A stretch of DNA of 64,000 nt from Flavobacteriaceae bacterium (lineage in GTDB: Bacteria; Bacteroidota; Bacteroidia; Flavobacteriales; Flavobacteriaceae), in the NCBI GenBank assembly GCA_947453885.1, contig CANGIF010000007.1:29201-93200 (forward strand), written 5' to 3'. Under the pieces are notes generated by a model. That model did not search any database. It saw only the letters and a list, made by a program, of their open reading frames with translations, and had not been told where the DNA came from. Positions 26,454 through 34,403 of the stretch are shown here, piece by piece (the stretch's first letter is position 1; each line of letters begins with the position of its first letter). The position numbers and the translations under genes were made by a program.

Positions 26454-27095
26454 TTGAAAGATACTGCCAAACATCAAGGACTTAGAAATCAATTAGTAAA
26501 ACTGTTAGTTGAAAAAGGAATTTCGGATAAAAAAGTTTTAGAAGCAATTGGGAAAATTCCAAGACATTTATTTTTAAATTCAAGTTTTGAGGATTACGCC
26601 TATCAAGACAAAGCATTTCCTATTGGTGCTGGACAAACCATTTCACAACCTTACACCGTTGCTTTCCAAAGTCAGTTATTAGAAGTAACAAAAGATCAGA
26701 AAATTCTTGAAATTGGAACCGGTTCTGGATATCAAACCGCTGTTTTGTTTTTTTTAGGAGCAAAAGTATATAGTGTTGAAAGACAGAATGAACTGTTTAA
26801 AAAAACAGCTAATTTATTACCAAAACTTGGCGTTAGACCCAAGCACCTTTCTTTTGGAGATGGTTATAAGGGATTAGAAAATCATGCTCCTTTTGACAGT
26901 ATAATTGTTACAGCAGGAGCACCAATTATTCCAAAACCTTTAATGGCTCAATTGAAAATAGGAGGTAGGTTAGTAATTCCTTTGGGTGAAAAAAATCAGA
27001 TTATGACTCTATTGATTCGAAAAAACGAAACTCAATTTGAAAAACATGAATTTGGCGATTTTAAATTTGTTCCTCTTTTAGAAAATAAAAGTTAG
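26454..27095 (+). CDS. pcm: Protein-L-isoaspartate (D-aspartate) O-methyltransferase
   Basis: A 213-residue repair enzyme methylating isoaspartyl residues in aged proteins with S-adenosylmethionine. 'PRHLFLNSSFEDYAYQDKA' and 'GAGQTISQPYTVAF' are the substrate-side motifs; 'ILEIGTGSGYQTAVLFFLGA' is the cofactor loop. The start is TTG 26454: no in-frame ATG lies upstream and the N-terminus MKDTAKHQGLRNQLV fits the family. The next gene starts 3 bp after the stop. Confidence 0.93.
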   Translation: MKDTAKHQGLRNQLVKLLVEKGISDKKVLEAIGKIPRHLFLNSSFEDYAYQDKAFPIGAGQTISQPYTVAFQSQLLEVTKDQKILEIGTGSGYQTAVLFFLGAKVYSVERQNELFKKTANLLPKLGVRPKHLSFGDGYKGLENHAPFDSIIVTAGAPIIPKPLMAQLKIGGRLVIPLGEKNQIMTLLIRKNETQFEKHEFGDFKFVPLLENKS

Positions 27096-27098
27096 TTG

Positions 27099-27917
27099 AT
27101 GAAAAAAAGCTTTTTTGTTTTAGTTATAACAGCATTTTTGTCTTGTAATAATAAACAGGATGAACTAAGAAAACCTGATTTTAGTACAATTAAACATCAG
27201 AAATTAGAGATTTCTTATGATATACAATCGATTATAAAAAACACTACTTTATTGAAAGACACTTTAGTGACTATTGAAATGGATCCGGTTTATCATAAGA
27301 AGAAAGTATTTCAAGCTATTGATGCAATACAATTCTTAAAAACTTCAAAAAAGTATAATCAATTAATCACTTCCCAAATTAAAATTATTTTTGAATGTGA
27401 AGATGGCTACAAACCAGAAATGCCACTAAATTTATTTGTGAAATCCCATCCATTTATTGCATCCAGAGATTTAGAATTTTCAGAAAATGTAAAATGGGGC
27501 TCAATTTTAAAGCAAGGTGTTCTCAAAAAGTTGGCACCTTTTTATATCGTTTATCCTAAAGAAAATCCAAATAACACTTTGCTTAAGTGGCCTTATAATT
27601 TAATCAAAATTCATTTGGAACCAATCTCTATAGAAAATGATAAGTTGTATCCTAAAAATAAAGCTAATATTGTAGGCTATAAATTGTTTAAAAATTATTG
27701 CATAACTTGCCATGCCATTAATGGAATTGGCGGAACATTGGGACCTGAATTGAACCATCCTAAAAGTGTAACGAGCTACTGGAAAGAAAATGATTTAGTC
27801 AACTATATTTGTAATCCAGCTTCTTACCGTGATAATGTAAAAATGCCAAATCTAAATTTAAACAAGTTGCAATCGAAAGAAATTGTTACTTATTTAAAAG
27901 AAATTTCTGCTAGATAA
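27099..27917 (+). CDS. c-type cytochrome lipoprotein
   Basis: A 272-residue lipoprotein (MKKSFFVLVITAFLSC). The first 180 residues match nothing I recognise; they contain 'SQIKIIFECEDGYKPEMPLN', reminiscent of a molybdopterin-oxidoreductase-like beta domain, but this is weak. The last 80 residues are a cytochrome c domain: 'LFKNYCITCHAINGIGGTLG' with the CxxCH haem site, and 'DNVKMPNLNLN' with the likely Met ligand. A periplasmic electron carrier or haem sensor is the best guess. ATG 27099 is preferred over the TTG at 27096. It probably shares the pcm message. Confidence 0.8.
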   Translation: MKKSFFVLVITAFLSCNNKQDELRKPDFSTIKHQKLEISYDIQSIIKNTTLLKDTLVTIEMDPVYHKKKVFQAIDAIQFLKTSKKYNQLITSQIKIIFECEDGYKPEMPLNLFVKSHPFIASRDLEFSENVKWGSILKQGVLKKLAPFYIVYPKENPNNTLLKWPYNLIKIHLEPISIENDKLYPKNKANIVGYKLFKNYCITCHAINGIGGTLGPELNHPKSVTSYWKENDLVNYICNPASYRDNVKMPNLNLNKLQSKEIVTYLKEISAR

Positions 27918-27941
27918 ATTAATTATCAATTAGATTTTAAC

Positions 27942-29132
27942 TTAACGTTCAAAAAGACCTAAAGTACCGCCTACCCAGTCTTTGTCTTTATTAAATTTCA
28001 CTCCAATCATTTCACCTCTGCTCAGTCTTACTAAGTTGCTAAGAGGAGTTGGTTTACTTGCTCCTTTTTGCCAAATGTATAACATTCTTACTTCTGCCTT
28101 TACTTTTCCATCTGGTGATTGAACAATTGGTTGGTAATGCACTTTTTTCTGTAAAATATATAATTCTTTATCTTTAACAGCTTCTATATCTTCTCTTTTT
28201 ACATGGAATATAACGCCTGTTCCAGAAAAGGAAAACAATGGTTTTAAAACATAATTTTCTAAATCGCTTGGAATTGCTTTTAAATCGCTAAGTAAAGTAG
28301 TTTCAATAAAATATTTTCCTTTTAAGTAAGGCAAAATATACTTACTAATTCTAAAAAACCAATTAGGATGACCAGCCCATTCTACATCTAAATCATCTTC
28401 AAAGTTAAAATTTAATTCTAAATCGGTACGCAATTCAAGTTCGTCAAAAATTACTCTATTGTAAATTCTTTTAACTAGAATCTCATTTCCATTATTGTCT
28501 TTATAAAAAAGTTGCTTCCCTTTTTTTACTAGTTCAGTAACACAAACAATAGGAATTCCTATGTCTCTTTTACAATAATAAAAATCAATTTTGGTGTTTT
28601 GTTTTTCAGGTTCTATTTCCAAAAGAATTACATTTTCTTTTGGATGATTATTACAAATAGCAGTTTCCAAAATAGACAAATAGTCTTCTTCTGAAATCCC
28701 ATTAACATAAGGAGTAAGTTCACTCAAAAAGGGATATTGCTTTAGAAATTTGGTATATAAAACACTTTGATAATTAAAAAGAGATGGAAATCCTTGAACT
28801 TCAATTAATTTTGGAATGGTGGCACCGTTTTCTTCGCAAATACCAAAATCAATTGCTAAGAAAGTAGTGTGTTCGTCTTCATTTGGAACTTTACTATTCA
28901 AGTCTAATGATTTAGCAGTAAGTTTTTTAAAATCTTTATCTAGAATTAAATCGATAACGGCATTGCAACCTTCTAACAATTGACTTTTTAATTCATTTGA
29001 AATAAAAAATGGGGATTCGGCCATTCTGAATGTAGGAAGATAATCAAAATCACTTGCAATGCTGTTTTGAAATTCCAAATAGTTTTCATCTGAAAATAAT
29101 TCATTGAATTGGGTTCTGTATTTTGAAATCAT
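27942..29132 (-). CDS. ATP-grasp-like ligase, last gene of the amidoligase cassette
   Basis: A 396-residue protein. The C-terminal half looks like an ATP-grasp fold: 'NYVLKPLFSFSGTGVIF' (ATP-binding Lys and glycine-rich loop, about 290), 'LYILQKKVHYQPIV' (hinge) and 'KAEVRMLYIW' (D/E-x-R strand). The N-terminal half has 'PKLIEVQGFPSLFNYQSVLY', which recalls glutathionylspermidine-synthetase-like ligases. It should form an amide bond using ATP, but substrates are unknown. It starts 13 bp after the amidotransferase-like gene. The assignment is by motif pattern only. Confidence 0.65.
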   Translation of the reverse strand: MISKYRTQFNELFSDENYLEFQNSIASDFDYLPTFRMAESPFFISNELKSQLLEGCNAVIDLILDKDFKKLTAKSLDLNSKVPNEDEHTTFLAIDFGICEENGATIPKLIEVQGFPSLFNYQSVLYTKFLKQYPFLSELTPYVNGISEEDYLSILETAICNNHPKENVILLEIEPEKQNTKIDFYYCKRDIGIPIVCVTELVKKGKQLFYKDNNGNEILVKRIYNRVIFDELELRTDLELNFNFEDDLDVEWAGHPNWFFRISKYILPYLKGKYFIETTLLSDLKAIPSDLENYVLKPLFSFSGTGVIFHVKREDIEAVKDKELYILQKKVHYQPIVQSPDGKVKAEVRMLYIWQKGASKPTPLSNLVRLSRGEMIGVKFNKDKDWVGGTLGLFER

Positions 29133-29145
29133 ACCTTACTTTTTT

Positions 29146-29976
29146 CTAATTGGTCATTATTTTTTTTGTTTTCATCAAATCATTTACAGCAATTTTTATA
29201 AAATTTGGCAAAATTGTTTCGTTTGTTTTATAAATTTTTTCTTCATCTAGTAAATCTTCTAGCATGTTTCTAAATTTATGTTTGCCTTTCATTTTCTTTA
29301 TTTTATCTCTAGTTTCAGCTTTTTTTAAATTAGCAATAAAACTAATTGGATCTGCTTCTGGATGAAATTGAGTACCTACCATATAATCTGAAAAACGAAC
29401 AGCCATTATAGCGCGCTCGTATTGCACATAATCCCTAATTTTTTCTAATGAAAGTATAGTAGCTCCTTTTTTAGTAAACATACTTAACTTAGGTTGAACA
29501 ACTTGGTAATCTCTAGAATCAACGGCATAAAAAGGATCTTGTAAACCTTCAAAAAGTGGGTCTTGTAAACCTTCTTTTGTTTTATGAACGGTCATTACTC
29601 CAAATGAAGTGTCGTTTCGTTTCGTAATTTCAGCTAAACCAAAATGCTTGCATGCCATTTGAAACGAATGGCATATAAAAAAAACATGCTTTTTAATTGT
29701 GTTTTCATGATTCCATTTTGTTAATTCTTCAATAAAGGCATAGTATTTCAAATCCCAATTACCATCTCCAATCAAAGGATTTCCAGGGCCTCCAGTTGAA
29801 ATATAGATATCAAAATTTTTAAGATCCGGAAATTCAGATTTTCCCCTAACGTCAAAAATTTTAAAACTAACTATTTGATTAAAACGGTTGAGGATGTCGA
29901 TTATACAACGCATTCCTTGATTGGGTTCGCCATTGTACATGTCTAATATTGCAATTTTAAAAGTTGATTCAGCCAT
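29146..29976 (-). CDS. Class I glutamine amidotransferase-like protein
   Basis: A 276-residue GATase1-fold protein. The nucleophile elbow is 'HVFFICHSFQMACKHFG' (Cys about 105) and the His-Glu pair lies in 'MVGTQFHPEADPISF'. 'DIYISTGGPGNPL' forms the oxyanion side. It may supply ammonia from glutamine or cleave gamma-glutamyl bonds for the ligases beside it. An 8-residue tandem repeat, EGLQDPLF EGLQDPFY, lies near residue 140 (24-bp DNA period at 29537-29574). It starts 73 bp after the GCS2 ligase stop. Confidence 0.85.
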   Translation of the reverse strand: MAESTFKIAILDMYNGEPNQGMRCIIDILNRFNQIVSFKIFDVRGKSEFPDLKNFDIYISTGGPGNPLIGDGNWDLKYYAFIEELTKWNHENTIKKHVFFICHSFQMACKHFGLAEITKRNDTSFGVMTVHKTKEGLQDPLFEGLQDPFYAVDSRDYQVVQPKLSMFTKKGATILSLEKIRDYVQYERAIMAVRFSDYMVGTQFHPEADPISFIANLKKAETRDKIKKMKGKHKFRNMLEDLLDEEKIYKTNETILPNFIKIAVNDLMKTKKIMTN

Positions 29977-30049
29977 AATTTATTTTGCATTAATTTTACA
30001 CAAAGATATTTTTTTCGTGTTAATTGACTAACAATAAAGTAAAAAACAA

Positions 30050-31159
30050 TTACAAACCTTTTGTAAATTCATGTGTAATGAAATCTACAACTTTAGTCAA
30101 ATCGTTCGTGTGTTCAAAAACAGTTAATTGCTTATCGGCTCCTGTTCCATTGTTTAAAATGGTATGCACAAAATTTATTTGTTCTCTGCTTCCAAGCTCA
30201 TCAACTACATCGTCAATAAAATCCAAAAGTTCTCCAATTAACATTTTGGTAGCTACTTCTTCTTTTAATCCAAAATCAATCATATTACCGTCAATTCCAT
30301 AACGTGCGGCTCTAAATTTATTTTCTTTAATAAGCGCAATTCGGTAGATATTAAACGAAGTATTCTGCATTGTTAATTTGTATAATTTTGCAACAATAGC
30401 TTGAATAATTGCTACAATACACATTGCTTCATCAACGGTTAAACACATATCGCAAATTCTAAATTCTATTGTGTTATAGAAAGGATGTAAACGTAAATCC
30501 CACCATATTTTTTTAGGATTGTCTATACATTTTGTTTTTACTAATGTTTCTAAATAATTGTCGTAGGATTGCACACTGTCAAAATACTCTGGCAAACCTG
30601 TTCTTGGAAATTTATCAAAAACTTTGGTTCTAAACGATTTGTAACCTGTTTTTCTTCCTTCCCAAAATGGAGAATTGGTTGATAACGCAAAAATATGAGG
30701 TAGAAAATAACATGCCTGATTCATTAATTGCAATCCAATTTCTCTATTTTCAATTCCAACATGGCAATGCATTCCAAAAATTAAATTGGAACGAGCAGCA
30801 TCTTGTAATTCGTTAACTATATGATGGTATCTTGGATCATCTGTTATGGGTTGGTCTTGCCATCTTGAAAACGGATGGGTACCCGCACCACCAACAACTA
30901 AATTTTGTTTGGCGGCTAACTCTACAATTTTGCTTCTTAAAAAACGTATTTCGGCTTTTGCTTCTTGTACATTATTACAGATATTAGTACCAACTTCTAC
31001 AACAGATTGGTGCATTTCGGCTTTTACCTGTTCGTTCAAAATTACTTTAGCACCGTCAACAATTTTAGACAAGTGCGATCGCAAATCTCGTGTTTGTGGA
31101 TCTATTATTTGGTATTCTTCTTCTACACCTAAGGTAAAAATGGGGAGTTTTTTGGACAT
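30050..31159 (-). CDS. GCS2-family carboxylate-amine ligase (YbdK/COG2170 type)
   Basis: A 369-residue glutamate-cysteine-ligase-like enzyme. 'TLGVEEEYQIIDPQTRDL' gives the metal- and ATP-binding glutamates. 'AEMHQSVVEVGTNICNNVQE', 'VGGAGTHPFSRWQDQ' and 'FGMHCHVGIENREIGLQ' are family motifs, and 'NTIEFRICDMCLTVDEAM' the substrate-binding strand. It should condense a carboxylate with an amine using ATP. It sits in a cassette with two ATP-grasp proteins, an amidotransferase and an esterase, which suggests a multi-step peptide-like product. Exact substrates unknown. Confidence 0.88.
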   Translation of the reverse strand: MSKKLPIFTLGVEEEYQIIDPQTRDLRSHLSKIVDGAKVILNEQVKAEMHQSVVEVGTNICNNVQEAKAEIRFLRSKIVELAAKQNLVVGGAGTHPFSRWQDQPITDDPRYHHIVNELQDAARSNLIFGMHCHVGIENREIGLQLMNQACYFLPHIFALSTNSPFWEGRKTGYKSFRTKVFDKFPRTGLPEYFDSVQSYDNYLETLVKTKCIDNPKKIWWDLRLHPFYNTIEFRICDMCLTVDEAMCIVAIIQAIVAKLYKLTMQNTSFNIYRIALIKENKFRAARYGIDGNMIDFGLKEEVATKMLIGELLDFIDDVVDELGSREQINFVHTILNNGTGADKQLTVFEHTNDLTKVVDFITHEFTKGL

Positions 31160-31473
31160 GATAATTTTTTAATATTGTCTTACATTTATTTTTTGTTTTC
31201 AGTATCAATTTTATACTAAACTTGAGATGTTTTTTAATAACCTGTCAGATTGTAAACCGTAACTTTCAGTTTTTTCAGTTGCGGCAATAATGTTAGTAAA
31301 ATAGTTTATTCATTGTTGTTCATTGTGCAAACAGCAGTATACTACAGCGAATTTTTTAACACTCTTTTATGATTAAAATAAATCACAAAATTTTAATCAT
31401 AAAAAACTTTATTGCAACTTACAAGCACATTTCTCACATTAAAAACCAACAGCTAAACGCTAATAGCTATCCA
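31160..31473. other. 314-bp gap inside the amidoligase cassette, with an AT-rich hairpin
   Basis: No ORF. TTTTATGATTAAAA (31365-31378) and TTTTAATCATAAAA (31391-31404) form a perfect 14-bp inverted repeat with a 12-nt loop. It lies between the stop of the ATP-grasp gene and the GCS2 start. There is no T-run after it on the minus strand, so it may be an operator or a processing hairpin instead of a terminator. No clear -7 box for GCS2. Confidence 0.5.
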
Positions 31474-32415
31474 CTATTTAGCCGAATCTTTTATAAATCC
31501 GCCCCATGTCAAATTAGAAATGCCTGGTTTTTGTTTTTTAGCAGCAGCAATAGCCATTTTTGCAGCTTCTTCCACAACCCATTCAAAATTTTCGACACCT
31601 ACCGAAGTCAGCTCAGCGTCTGGAGCAGGATTTCCAAAATCAATAGCATACGGAATGCCATCGCGAACGGCAAATTCAACAGTATTAAAATCATAGCCTA
31701 AACCTTTACACAAGCGCAAAGTGTAGTCTTTAATGGTAGCCATTAATTTTTTATCCGTATTTGGATTTTCAACAACATACCTTAAATGATGTGGATTTCT
31801 TGGTTCGTAGGGCATAATTCTAACTGCTTTTCCGCCTAAACAATACACTCTGTAGTAGTCATCAAACACAATTTCTTCTTGTAAAAGCATGACCAACTGC
31901 CCAGTTTCTTGGTGTTTTTGCCAAAATTCCTCTTTGTTTTCAAGTCGGTACACGTTTTTCCAACCGCCACCAGCGTAAGGTTTCATATAAGCAGGAAACC
32001 CTATGTAATCAAAAATTCCTTCCCAATCTAAAGGGAATGCTAAGTTTCTAAATGATTTTGCAGTAGTATCAGTTGGATGCTCTGCAGACGGTAGAATTAC
32101 GGTTTTGGGAAGTGGTACGCCCAATGTATCTGCCAGACAATTGTTGAAAAATTTATCATCAGCGCTCCACCAAAAAGGATTGTTGATTACGTTTGTACCC
32201 GTAAGGGCTGCATTTTTTAAAAACGCTCTATAAAAAGGGACATCTTGCGAAATTCGGTCAATAATAACAGCATAGTCGCAACTTTTGTTTTGAACTACTT
32301 TGTCAATCAAAACGCGTTCGGCAATGATGTCTTTTTCGTTTTTCGAATTTACTCTGTCAATAAAAGCTTGAGGGAAAGTATCTTCCATTCCAAATAAAAT
32401 TCCTATTTTTTTCAT
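31474..32415 (-). CDS. ATP-grasp peptide-ligase-like protein
   Basis: A 313-residue ATP-grasp enzyme. 'FPAYMKPYAGGGWKNVYRL' is the ATP-binding Lys and glycine-rich loop (about 145). 'LVMLLQEEIVFDDYYRVYCL' is the hinge and RV strand, and 'TVEFAVRDGIPYAIDFGNPA' the magnesium-binding E-x-x-x-D-x-N-type end. It should activate a carboxylate as acyl phosphate and join it to an amine. It lies 34 bp after the esterase gene and 314 bp before the GCS2 ligase. Confidence 0.85.
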   Translation of the reverse strand: MKKIGILFGMEDTFPQAFIDRVNSKNEKDIIAERVLIDKVVQNKSCDYAVIIDRISQDVPFYRAFLKNAALTGTNVINNPFWWSADDKFFNNCLADTLGVPLPKTVILPSAEHPTDTTAKSFRNLAFPLDWEGIFDYIGFPAYMKPYAGGGWKNVYRLENKEEFWQKHQETGQLVMLLQEEIVFDDYYRVYCLGGKAVRIMPYEPRNPHHLRYVVENPNTDKKLMATIKDYTLRLCKGLGYDFNTVEFAVRDGIPYAIDFGNPAPDAELTSVGVENFEWVVEEAAKMAIAAAKKQKPGISNLTWGGFIKDSAK

Positions 32416-32449
32416 TGTAATTTAATTTATAAAGGTTTAATTTTTTAGT

Positions 32450-33163
32450 TTAATAAAATTTGATTCGTGATAAATAATGAGGAAACATTTCGCGCCAAAC
32501 AGGCCAGTCGTGTTCACGGTCGGGTCTAATATCCAACCAGTGAGATACATCTTTGTGAGCCAAAACACGACTTAGTTTTAAATTAGCATCAAAGCAAATG
32601 TCCCAATTGGAAGTTCCTAAAACAATGTCCATATTCCACAATTCATGGTCGTTCAATCCTGGTAAATAATCTTCAGGGCTGTTATAAAAAACAGTATCAT
32701 CGTGAAAACCGTCCATAAAACTTTTTATAGAAAAAGCACCACCCATTGAAAAAACATGGCTAACGTAGCCCGGATGACGAAATGCGAAATTAGCAGCATG
32801 ATAACCACCAAAACTACAACCCGCAACGGCTACTTTTCCAGCACCAGTATTGTTTTTTACACGTTCAACAATTTCATGGCAAATCATTTTATCGTACCAA
32901 GAGTGGTTTTGAATTCGATGTACAGGATGAATATTTTTATTGTAAAAACTATCTTTATCAATACTGTTGGGGCAAAAAATTTGAACCAAACCTTGTTCAA
33001 TATACCATCTTGCCGATTCTATTAATCCTTGATCTTTATTTTCGTGAAAACTTCCCATTGAAGTTGGGAAAAGAATTAGGGGGTATCCTGCATGTCCAAA
33101 TACGAGCATTTCAATATCCCTATTTAAATTGGGCGAATACCATTTAAAATACGCTTCTTTCAT
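32450..33163 (-). CDS. Esterase-family alpha/beta hydrolase (COG4947 type)
   Basis: A 237-residue cytoplasmic hydrolase. 'KVAVAGCSFGGYHAANFAFR' holds the nucleophilic Ser in GCSFGG (about 115). 'KDVSHWLDIRPDREHDWPVW' near the C-terminus supplies the likely His. 'MLVFGHAGYPLILFPTSMGS' opens the fold. It resembles the S-formylglutathione hydrolase/esterase D group. It is the first gene of the amidoligase cassette, so it may release or trim the product made by the ligases. Confidence 0.85.
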   Translation of the reverse strand: MKEAYFKWYSPNLNRDIEMLVFGHAGYPLILFPTSMGSFHENKDQGLIESARWYIEQGLVQIFCPNSIDKDSFYNKNIHPVHRIQNHSWYDKMICHEIVERVKNNTGAGKVAVAGCSFGGYHAANFAFRHPGYVSHVFSMGGAFSIKSFMDGFHDDTVFYNSPEDYLPGLNDHELWNMDIVLGTSNWDICFDANLKLSRVLAHKDVSHWLDIRPDREHDWPVWREMFPHYLSRIKFY

Positions 33164-33493
33164 AGTTCTATTTTTTTAACAATTTTAATGAAAATAAATT
33201 ACATGACACAAGATTTGTATAGTAAAAGCCTTATTTTTATTATTATACAACTAAAAGAATAGTAATTGTAACTATTTTTTAAAATTAGTGTTTAAAACGA
33301 TAGAGAAATTAAAGTATTGCTAAATTTTTAATTTTGAAGAGTTGCTTTTGTAATATAATTGAAGTAAATTTTATGAAATAATGTATCTAAAATGTGCTAT
33401 CCATCGATTTATTCCATTGTTTGCTTCAACTTGGAAATAAAAATAAACATTTAATCCAATTAAGTTATGATAAAATAGAGGATGTAATGATTC
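33164..33493. other. 330-bp intergenic region before the amidoligase cassette
   Basis: Very AT-rich. No conserved ORF, no clear -7 box for the esterase and no strong hairpin were found. Confidence 0.4.
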
Positions 33494-34282
33494 TTAAAAT
33501 CCGCGTTGGCGTTTGGCTTCAAAAATTAATATGGCAGCAGCTACTGATACGTTCATGCTGTCTATTTCTCCTTGCATAGGAATAATAATGTTTTGGGTAG
33601 CCGCATCGCGCCATGCAGCTGAAAGCCCCGTTGCTTCTGTACCTACTACGATAGCTGTTGGTGTTGTAAAATTTTGGGTGTGATAGGAAACAGCGTTTTG
33701 AAGAGTTGCGCTGTAAAAAGCAATGTTGTTTTTTTGCAAAAAAGCAATGATTTCTGAAGTTGTTCCAGTTGCTACTTGGTTAGTAAACAGCCCGCCAACA
33801 CTTGAACGAATGATGTTGGGATTGTACAAATCACTTTTTGGATTCGCAATAATAACGGCATCTAAATGGGCAGCATCAGCTGTTCGGAGTAAAGCTCCAA
33901 TATTTCCTGGTTTTTCGGGTGCTTCTGCTATCAGAAGTAAAGGATTTTTAGACAATAGTAATTGTGAAAGGGCTAGATTTTTAGTTTTAGCAACGGCCAA
34001 AATACCTTCGGTTGAATCCCTGTAAGCAAGTTTTTGATACACTTCAGGAGAAATTTCAATCATCTGACAGTTTAAATTTTCGAAATACTTTTGTTCTGTA
34101 AAGGAAAGTAGGTTTGGCAAAAACAAAATAGTTTCCAATTGATAATTGCCTTTCAAAGCCAACTCAATTTCGCGTTTGCCTTCAATTAAAAAAGTGCCGG
34201 TTTGTTTGCGTACTTTTGCCTTTTCTTGTAGTAGCAATAACGCTTTAATAAAAGGATTTTGAGCAGAACTAATTTGTTTCAA
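33494..34282 (-). CDS. TrmH/SpoU-family RNA 2'-O-ribose methyltransferase
   Basis: A 262-residue enzyme. The N-terminal substrate-binding domain is present ('FIKALLLLQEKAKVRKQTGT', 'LIEGKREIELAL'). The SPOUT domain follows with 'EAPEKPGNIGALLRTADAA', 'NPNIIRSSVGGLF', 'VVGTEATGLS' and 'IPMQGEIDSMNVSVAAAIL', the three SpoU motifs. This is the length and layout of RlmB/TsnR-like 23S rRNA methyltransferases; the target nucleotide cannot be told. It lies downstream of gap, past a terminator. Confidence 0.92.
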   Translation of the reverse strand: MKQISSAQNPFIKALLLLQEKAKVRKQTGTFLIEGKREIELALKGNYQLETILFLPNLLSFTEQKYFENLNCQMIEISPEVYQKLAYRDSTEGILAVAKTKNLALSQLLLSKNPLLLIAEAPEKPGNIGALLRTADAAHLDAVIIANPKSDLYNPNIIRSSVGGLFTNQVATGTTSEIIAFLQKNNIAFYSATLQNAVSYHTQNFTTPTAIVVGTEATGLSAAWRDAATQNIIIPMQGEIDSMNVSVAAAILIFEAKRQRGF

Positions 34283-34348
34283 TGGGTTTCAAATTTATGG
34301 TGGCTAAAGTAATTCCTTTTTTAGGCAAATCAAAATATAGCCAATAGA

Positions 34349-34382
34349 AAACCCCTATCTTATTAAAAAAAAATAGGGGTTT
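34349..34382 (-). terminator. Intrinsic terminator after gap
   Basis: AAACCCCTAT / ATAGGGGTTT with a 14-nt loop. On the minus strand TTTT follows. It lies 22 bp past the GAPDH stop. Confidence 0.75.
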
Positions 34383-34403
34383 CAGTTGAATTAAGTAACC
34401 ATC

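Noticed and set aside
33394..33579. 61-codon plus-strand frame in the gap before the TrmH gene
   Set aside because: It runs into the antisense of the methyltransferase gene and has no coding character.
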